Shown here one piece after another: positions 59,890-64,000 of a stretch of 64,000 nt of DNA. Each line of letters starts with the position of its first letter. Positions within the stretch are counted from its first letter, which is position 1. The notes under the pieces were generated by a model. The model did not search any database, had not been told where the DNA came from, and was given only the letters and a program-made list of their open reading frames with translations. A program made the position numbers and the translations under genes. Origin of the DNA: Hymenobacter sp. PAMC 26628 (lineage in GTDB: Bacteria > Bacteroidota > Bacteroidia > Cytophagales > Hymenobacteraceae); assembly GCF_001562275.1 (NCBI RefSeq), contig NZ_CP014304.1:496001-560000 (forward strand), written 5' to 3'.

Positions 59890-60468
59890 ATGCCCTCAAT
59901 GCACCCCTTTCCCCGCCTCGAAACCCCGCGCCTGGTATTGCGCGAGCTGGCCGATGCCGACATTCCGCGCATTGTGGCCCTGGCCAGCGACGAGGCCGTG
60001 GCCCGCAACACCCTCAACATGCCGCACCCGTACCGACCCGACTACGCCCAGAACTGGCTGAAAATTAGCCGGGAAGCACACGCGGTGGGCGCGGGCGTCA
60101 CGTTTGCCATCGAGTTGCGGGCCACCGGCGAGTTCATTGGGGGCATCGGCCTCAAAATCGAGCCGCGCTTCGACCGCGCCGAAGTGGGTTACTGGCTGGG
60201 CGTGGCCTACTGGAACCAGGGCCTAATGACCGAGGCCCTGGCTGCTGTGCTGCGCTACGGCTTTGACGACTTGCTGCTGAATAAAATCCTGGCCAACCAC
60301 ACCACCCAAAACCCGGGCTCGGGGGCCGTGATGCTGAAAAACGGCATGGTGAAGGAGGGTGAATTGGTGGAGCACGTAAAGCGCGACGGCGAATACTACA
60401 CCCTGGCCCAGTACCGCCTCACCCGGCGCGAGTACGCGCAACGCCTGGCCCGCGCCGGTGTCCTTTAG
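59890..60468 (+). CDS. GNAT N-acetyltransferase (RimJ/RimL type)
   Basis: This 192-residue protein matches the RimJ/RimL-type GNAT fold: RLETPRLVLRELADADIPRI, FAIELRATGEFIGGIGLKI, AEVGYWLGVAYWNQGLMTEA and LNKILANHTTQNPGSGAVML. These enzymes acetylate N-termini of ribosomal proteins or small molecules; the acceptor is unknown. The start is uncertain: ATG 59890 follows a TATTTTG element, while the frame is open upstream to 59830 with unconserved residues and ATG 59899 is also possible. It lies between plsY and the dipeptidase gene. Confidence 0.82.
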   Translation: MPSMHPFPRLETPRLVLRELADADIPRIVALASDEAVARNTLNMPHPYRPDYAQNWLKISREAHAVGAGVTFAIELRATGEFIGGIGLKIEPRFDRAEVGYWLGVAYWNQGLMTEALAAVLRYGFDDLLLNKILANHTTQNPGSGAVMLKNGMVKEGELVEHVKRDGEYYTLAQYRLTRREYAQRLARAGVL

Positions 60469-60497
60469 GCATTCCATTTGAAGCACGCTGGTACGAC

Positions 60498-60505
60498 TAC
60501 TTTTG
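60498..60505 (+). promoter_or_regulatory. -7 element for the dipeptidase gene
   Basis: TACTTTTG fits TAnnTTTG and lies 39 bases before the ATG at 60545. Confidence 0.5.
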
Positions 60506-60544
60506 CCCGACTATTGCTGATTTTTCACCATTCCCACCCACCCC

Positions 60545-61918
60545 ATGGCCGTCTCTTACCTTGCCGATAACCAGCAGCGCTTTCTCGACGAATTGCTTGA
60601 CTGGCTGCGCATCCCCAGCGTGTCGGCCGACCCCAAGTTCCACGGTGATGTGTTGCGGGCCGCTGATTTTCTCAAGGCCCGCCTCGAAGAAGCCGGCGTG
60701 CAAAATGTGGCCCTGTGCGAAACCGCCGGCAACCCCATCGTGTACGGCGACTACCTCACCGACCCCGCCCTGCCCACGGTGCTCGTGTACGGGCACTACG
60801 ACGTGCAGCCCGCCGATCCGTACGAGCTGTGGCAATCGCCCCCGTTTGAGCCGGTTATCAAGGACGGCAAGATTTACGCCCGGGGGGCCTGCGACGACAA
60901 GGGCCAAGCCTATATGCACGTCAAAGCCTTCGAAATGATGATGCGCGACGGCCAGGGCGGCGTGCCGTGCAACATCAAGTTCATGATCGAGGGCGAAGAG
61001 GAAATTGGGTCCAATAACCTAGCCCTCTTTGTGCAAGCTAACAAGGAGAAGCTGCAAGCCGACGTCATCCTGCTCTCCGACACCGGTATTCTGGCCAACG
61101 ATGTGCCTAGCATCGAGGTGGGCCTGCGGGGCCTCAGCTACCACGAAGTGGAAGTGACGGGCCCCAACCGCGACCTGCACTCGGGCCTCTACGGCGGGGC
61201 CGTGCAAAACCCTATCAACGCCCTATGCGCTATGATTGCCAGCCTGCACGACGAAAACGGGCACATCACCATCCCCGGTTTCTACGCCAACGTGGAGGAG
61301 CTGACGCCCGCGGCCCGTGCCGAGCTGGCCAAGGCGCCCTTCGACGAAGCCGATTTTGAGGCCAGCATCGGCCTGCCGGTGGCCTACGGCGAGGCCGGCT
61401 ACAGCACGCCCGAGCGCACCAGCATCCGGCCCACGCTCGACGTGAACGGCATTTGGGGCGGCTACACCGGCGAGGGCGCCAAAACGGTGATTGCCTCGAA
61501 AGCCTTCGCCAAAATCTCGATGCGCCTCGTGCCGAACCAAACCAGCGACGAGATTACGGCCCTGTTCCAGCAGCACTTTGCCCGCATTGCCCCGGCCGGC
61601 GTCACGGTGCAGGTGCGCCCCCACCACGGCGGCGAGCCCGTCGTCACGCCCACCGATTCGGCCGCCTACCGCGCCGCCGCCGCCGCCATGGAAACCACCT
61701 TTGGCCGGGCCCCGGTGCCCGCGCGCGGGGGCGGCTCCATCCCCATCGTGGCCATGTTCAAGTCTGAGTTGGGCATCGATTCGGTGCTGCTCGGCTTCGG
61801 CCTCGACTCCGACGCTATTCACTCGCCTAACGAGCACTTCGGCGTATTTAACTTCCTGAAAGGCATCGAGACCATCCCGCACTTCTACCGCAACTACGCC
61901 GCCGCGGAAACGCGGTAG
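60545..61918 (+). CDS. M20-family dipeptidase
   Basis: This 457-residue zinc peptidase has the M20 ligands in order: VLVYGHYDVQPADPYELW (His), ARGACDDKGQAYMHVKAF (bridging Asp), MIEGEEEIGSNNLALF (catalytic and ligand Glu), LSDTGIL (Asp), and a late His region LDSDAIHSPNEHFGVFN. The dimerisation insert contains DLHSGLYGGAVQNPIN. It resembles the CNDP/ArgE-type dipeptidases of Bacteroidota that use di- or short peptides. It is a single gene convergent with a barrel gene and ends in a strong hairpin. Confidence 0.92.
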   Translation: MAVSYLADNQQRFLDELLDWLRIPSVSADPKFHGDVLRAADFLKARLEEAGVQNVALCETAGNPIVYGDYLTDPALPTVLVYGHYDVQPADPYELWQSPPFEPVIKDGKIYARGACDDKGQAYMHVKAFEMMMRDGQGGVPCNIKFMIEGEEEIGSNNLALFVQANKEKLQADVILLSDTGILANDVPSIEVGLRGLSYHEVEVTGPNRDLHSGLYGGAVQNPINALCAMIASLHDENGHITIPGFYANVEELTPAARAELAKAPFDEADFEASIGLPVAYGEAGYSTPERTSIRPTLDVNGIWGGYTGEGAKTVIASKAFAKISMRLVPNQTSDEITALFQQHFARIAPAGVTVQVRPHHGGEPVVTPTDSAAYRAAAAAMETTFGRAPVPARGGGSIPIVAMFKSELGIDSVLLGFGLDSDAIHSPNEHFGVFNFLKGIETIPHFYRNYAAAETR

Positions 61919-61933
61919 GGCCCCCAACTCAAA

Positions 61934-61979
61934 GCCCAAAAAGGCTCGGCTTCCCAACGGAGGCCGGGCCTTTTTGGGC
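61934..61979. terminator. Bidirectional terminator after the dipeptidase gene
   Basis: A GCCCAAAAAGGC / GCCTTTTTGGGC outer stem (61934-61945 / 61968-61979) and further inner pairing, between convergent genes. Confidence 0.82.
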
Positions 61980-61997
61980 CCCTAAGTAACCGGGCGG

Positions 61998-62603
61998 CTA
62001 GTTAAACGAGTACGTTGCGTAGAGTTGAAAAGCGCTGTTGCGCTGCTGCGGCTGGGTCGTCGTGTTGCCATTCATCGATGATTTGGGGAAGTTGGTAAAC
62101 GCCCCGTTGTAGCGCAGGCCCACGCCCAGGCCGTGCTTTAGTTGGTAGCCCAGGCCCGCCAAATAGCCGAAATCAATGCTCTTGTAGCTGGATGTGATGT
62201 CGGTTGACGTGTTGCCGGCCTGGTACTTTGCGGCCACCAGGAAACCAACCTGGGGTCCTGCTTCAAAAAAGAACCCGTCGGTGTTGACGTGGAAGGCCAG
62301 TGGCACATCAACGTAATGCAGGCGGTAGTTGACGTCCACCGCATTGGTCTTGGCGCCCTTCTGCGAGTACAGCACTTCGGGCTGAAAGGCAACTAGCCGC
62401 GTGAGGCCAATGTTAGCGAAGATGCCAGCGTTGAAGCCAAAGCGATTATTAAAAACATTCTTCGCATTGGGGCCCACAAAATCGGTGAGCGATGCGCCGG
62501 CCTTAAGGCCTAGCGACACGTTGCCGCCGCGGCCCCGGTACTGTGCTTGGGCAGCGCTGACAATGCTTGTTAACAAGGCGATAGTAATAATTGATTTTCT
62601 CAT
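61998..62603 (-). CDS. Outer-membrane beta-barrel protein (PorT family) 1
   Basis: This 201-residue protein has a signal peptide (MRKSIITIALLTSIVSAAQAQ), then VSLGLKAGASLTDFVGPNAK, RLVAFQPEVLYSQKGAKTN, YRLHYVDVPLAFHVNTDG and FFFEAGPQVGFLVAAKYQ, with an aromatic-ended C-terminal strand (FQLYATYSFN). It is the short PorT-like barrel type. The frame runs further upstream, but residues before the ATG at 62603 are AT-rich-encoded and not signal-like. It is closely related to the barrel gene at 62851, which lies upstream of it on the same strand. Confidence 0.8.
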   Translation of the reverse strand: MRKSIITIALLTSIVSAAQAQYRGRGGNVSLGLKAGASLTDFVGPNAKNVFNNRFGFNAGIFANIGLTRLVAFQPEVLYSQKGAKTNAVDVNYRLHYVDVPLAFHVNTDGFFFEAGPQVGFLVAAKYQAGNTSTDITSSYKSIDFGYLAGLGYQLKHGLGVGLRYNGAFTNFPKSSMNGNTTTQPQQRNSAFQLYATYSFN

Positions 62604-62773
62604 GAAAATTAATTTGGTGAAAATAACAAGTCGTAAAAATACGGTGTTATTTTTTCGAGCAGTAATACGAATATTTATTTTTTTATCGAATAAGATATTT
62701 GGCAACGTATAGAATGGATAAATATTTTACTACTTGATAACTTTTTTATATTATTTAATAACTAATACTTATG

Positions 62774-62854
62774 ATAGCTTCTTTGATAAGACAAAATAAA
62801 AGCCCGGCCTTTACAAGAGGCCGGGCTTTTATTTTGTCTTATCAAAGAAGCTAT
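62774..62854. terminator. Very long perfect hairpin after barrel 2
   Basis: A perfect 37-bp inverted repeat (62774-62810 / 62818-62854) with a 7-base loop. The core has a GCCCGGCC/GGCCGGGC stem with A-run and T-run flanks. On the minus strand the hairpin starts at the stop codon of the barrel 2 gene (62851-62853), so the end of that reading frame is part of the stem. It is both a terminator and far longer than one needs to be. Confidence 0.85.
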
Positions 62855-63522
62855 TTGCCGCCAAAAGCGTAACCAACTTGGAACTGGAATACTGAGTTGT
62901 GAACACTAGGGTTGTTGCCGTTGCCACCGGCGTAAGCTTGGCCGGCGTAGTTAGCCGAAATGCCTTGCTTGTACACTTGTGTAAAGTCGCCGGTGTAGCG
63001 CAAGCCAAGGCTCAGGCCACTGGTGATCTGGTAGCCGATACCGCCCACGTAGGCAAGCACCGTCTTGTTCATGTCGGCGCTGTTGGTGTTGTCTGTGCTC
63101 TGGGTGCTGGTGTTGCCAGTCTGCGTAAAGTCGCGATTACGTACCAAGAAGCTGGCCTGGGGGCCCAATTCAAAGAAAAGTCCTTTGCCGTCCTGGCCGG
63201 CGTTCACGCGCAATAGCACGGGTACGTCGATGTAGCTCAAGGTAGTCTTGAAGCGGGTAGTGGGCAGGCCTTCGAAGTTGTCAATCGAGGCACCTTTCTG
63301 CGAGAAAAGTACTTCCGGCTGCACCGAGAAGTTATCAGCAATGCCAAAGTTGGCGTAGAGACCGGCAGTGAAGCCCGACTTGTACTCGCTGCCTTTCGAA
63401 TCGGTACCGGAGAAAGTAGCTAGATTATAGCCGCCTTTTACACCATATTTAATGCCGGTTTGAGCGTTTGCGGTGCCAACGATGCCGGCAAGGAGGGCGA
63501 GGGGAAGGATTACTTTCTTCAT
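62851..63522 (-). CDS. Outer-membrane beta-barrel protein (PorT family) 2
   Basis: This 223-residue protein has a signal peptide (MKKVILPLALLAGIVGTANAQ), then GIKYGVKGGYNLATFSGTDS, FSVQPEVLFSQKGASIDNFE, LSYIDVPVLLRVNAGQDG and LFFELGPQASFLVRNRDF, ending FQFQVGYAFGGK. It shares the order and spacing of motifs with barrel 1 (FQPEVLYSQKGA/VQPEVLFSQKGA, FEAGPQVGFLVAA/FELGPQASFLVRN), so the two are paralogs arranged in tandem. Function unknown; members of this family can act in T9SS, adhesion or transport. Confidence 0.82.
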   Translation of the reverse strand: MKKVILPLALLAGIVGTANAQTGIKYGVKGGYNLATFSGTDSKGSEYKSGFTAGLYANFGIADNFSVQPEVLFSQKGASIDNFEGLPTTRFKTTLSYIDVPVLLRVNAGQDGKGLFFELGPQASFLVRNRDFTQTGNTSTQSTDNTNSADMNKTVLAYVGGIGYQITSGLSLGLRYTGDFTQVYKQGISANYAGQAYAGGNGNNPSVHNSVFQFQVGYAFGGK

Positions 63523-64000
63523 GGTTGAAAGAATGTAAAAAAGAAATAATTAATAATTATTCGCAACAGCAACTCGCCATTGGGAACGTGCCTTATATCG
63601 AACCCAAGATTAACAGGGTTTCAATTGTTTTATAAAAAAACGATATTTTCAATAATTCAGAATTTATTCACATAATTTATTTCTCCTTTTTTTTGCTACT
63701 GATGTAATGGCACTGAAAGCATTAGGGCTGCATTGCTGCTTGGCTTAATACTTAATTTGCTGCCCAAGTAAATTTCCAACTGGGGCTGCTGCCGGCCGCC
63801 TGGTTGGTGTTAGCGGCGCTTTGCGCAAGCGGTACTCACCGGGCCCCAGTAAGGCCGAATGCTAAGACACTCCGGGGCCCCAGCAGCGGGTTTGAGACTG
63901 GTTTTTAAACGGTTCGGCAAAAAAAGACAGCCCGGTGGCGAAGTCTTTTCCATCTTTCGGCCGTGGCTGCACTAGTGGCCGCGCCGCGCCATGGAAACCC
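63523..64000. other. Right-end intergenic region
   Basis: The left half (63523-63700) is AT-rich and should hold the promoter of barrel 2. The right half is GC-rich. An ATG at 63992 near the edge may begin a gene that runs off the window; too little is present to say more. Confidence 0.3.

Noticed and set aside
1..64000. CRISPR arrays, tRNA or rRNA genes, prophage or integron
   Set aside because: No regularly spaced direct repeats, no cloverleaf-like sequence and no integrase, transposase or phage structural gene were seen on reading.

Overview
The window is a chromosomal segment of a Bacteroidota bacterium, most likely a Hymenobacter-like member of the Cytophagales. Evidence for this: high GC with a striking excess of GGGGCCC/GGGCCCC words; promoters of the Bacteroidota type (TTTG, about 19-20 bases, then TAnnTTTG) instead of sigma-70 boxes; a Bacteroidota-type RNase G, HU and AURKAIP1/COX24 mini-protein; gliding/T9SS genes (gldB, gldD, a T9SS sorting tail); and several small PorT-type outer-membrane barrels. 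I see no rRNA, tRNA, CRISPR array, phage or intact insertion sequence. Most of the window is ordinary housekeeping DNA.

Layout. 1-7.5 kb: glmM, a cysteine desulfurase, a T9SS-secreted protein, small envelope proteins and der. 7.7-13.5 kb: era, an FMN reductase, hemH, a conserved unknown gene, murQ, a cytochrome b5-like protein and an arginase-fold protein with altered metal-site motifs. 13.7-22.2 kb: a fatty-acid beta-oxidation island (fadD, a MarR regulator, an HAD-ECH fusion of FadN type, fadA, fadE), interrupted between fadA and fadE by a hicAB toxin-antitoxin module whose toxin gene is frameshifted while the antitoxin is intact. 22.3-32.3 kb: recG, gldD, ssb and mutY on the minus strand; HU, a TPR protein, the 29-residue AURKAIP1/COX24 protein and RNase G on the plus strand. 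32.4-40.3 kb: a barrel protein, gldB, a glycosyltransferase, nth, an ECF sigma factor overlapping a small downstream gene, an MFS exporter and a helix-hairpin-helix protein. 40.6-43.5 kb: two tandem paralogous alpha/beta hydrolases, one of which has lost its nucleophile serine. 43.7-53.2 kb: uvrA, several DUF proteins, tpiA, an ABC ATPase with its membrane partner, and prmA. 53.4-59.1 kb: one 1878-residue secreted protein of unknown function. 59.2-64 kb: plsY, a GNAT acetyltransferase, an M20 dipeptidase and two PorT-type barrels.

The least explained content lies between genes. Two repeat families recur. (1) Four REP-like imperfect palindromes of about 100-120 bp share a TCATGCTGAGC...GAAGCATCTC core. 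(2) At least five intergenic palindromes are built from short words, mostly 7-mers, with each locus using its own word set; in two of them the arms are word-by-word reshuffled copies of each other. One of these supplies the start region of a coding gene, and another sits where the prmA 5' leader should be. There are also very long perfect hairpins (27 bp at 2700-2756 and 37 bp at 62774-62854).

Several starts were moved from the longest open frame on the basis of promoter position, repeat content or family length (era, the b5-like gene, fadA, HU, the GT4 gene, nth, uvrA, the ABC ATPase, the GNAT gene and one barrel). All functional assignments rest on motif recognition by reading; no database search was run.
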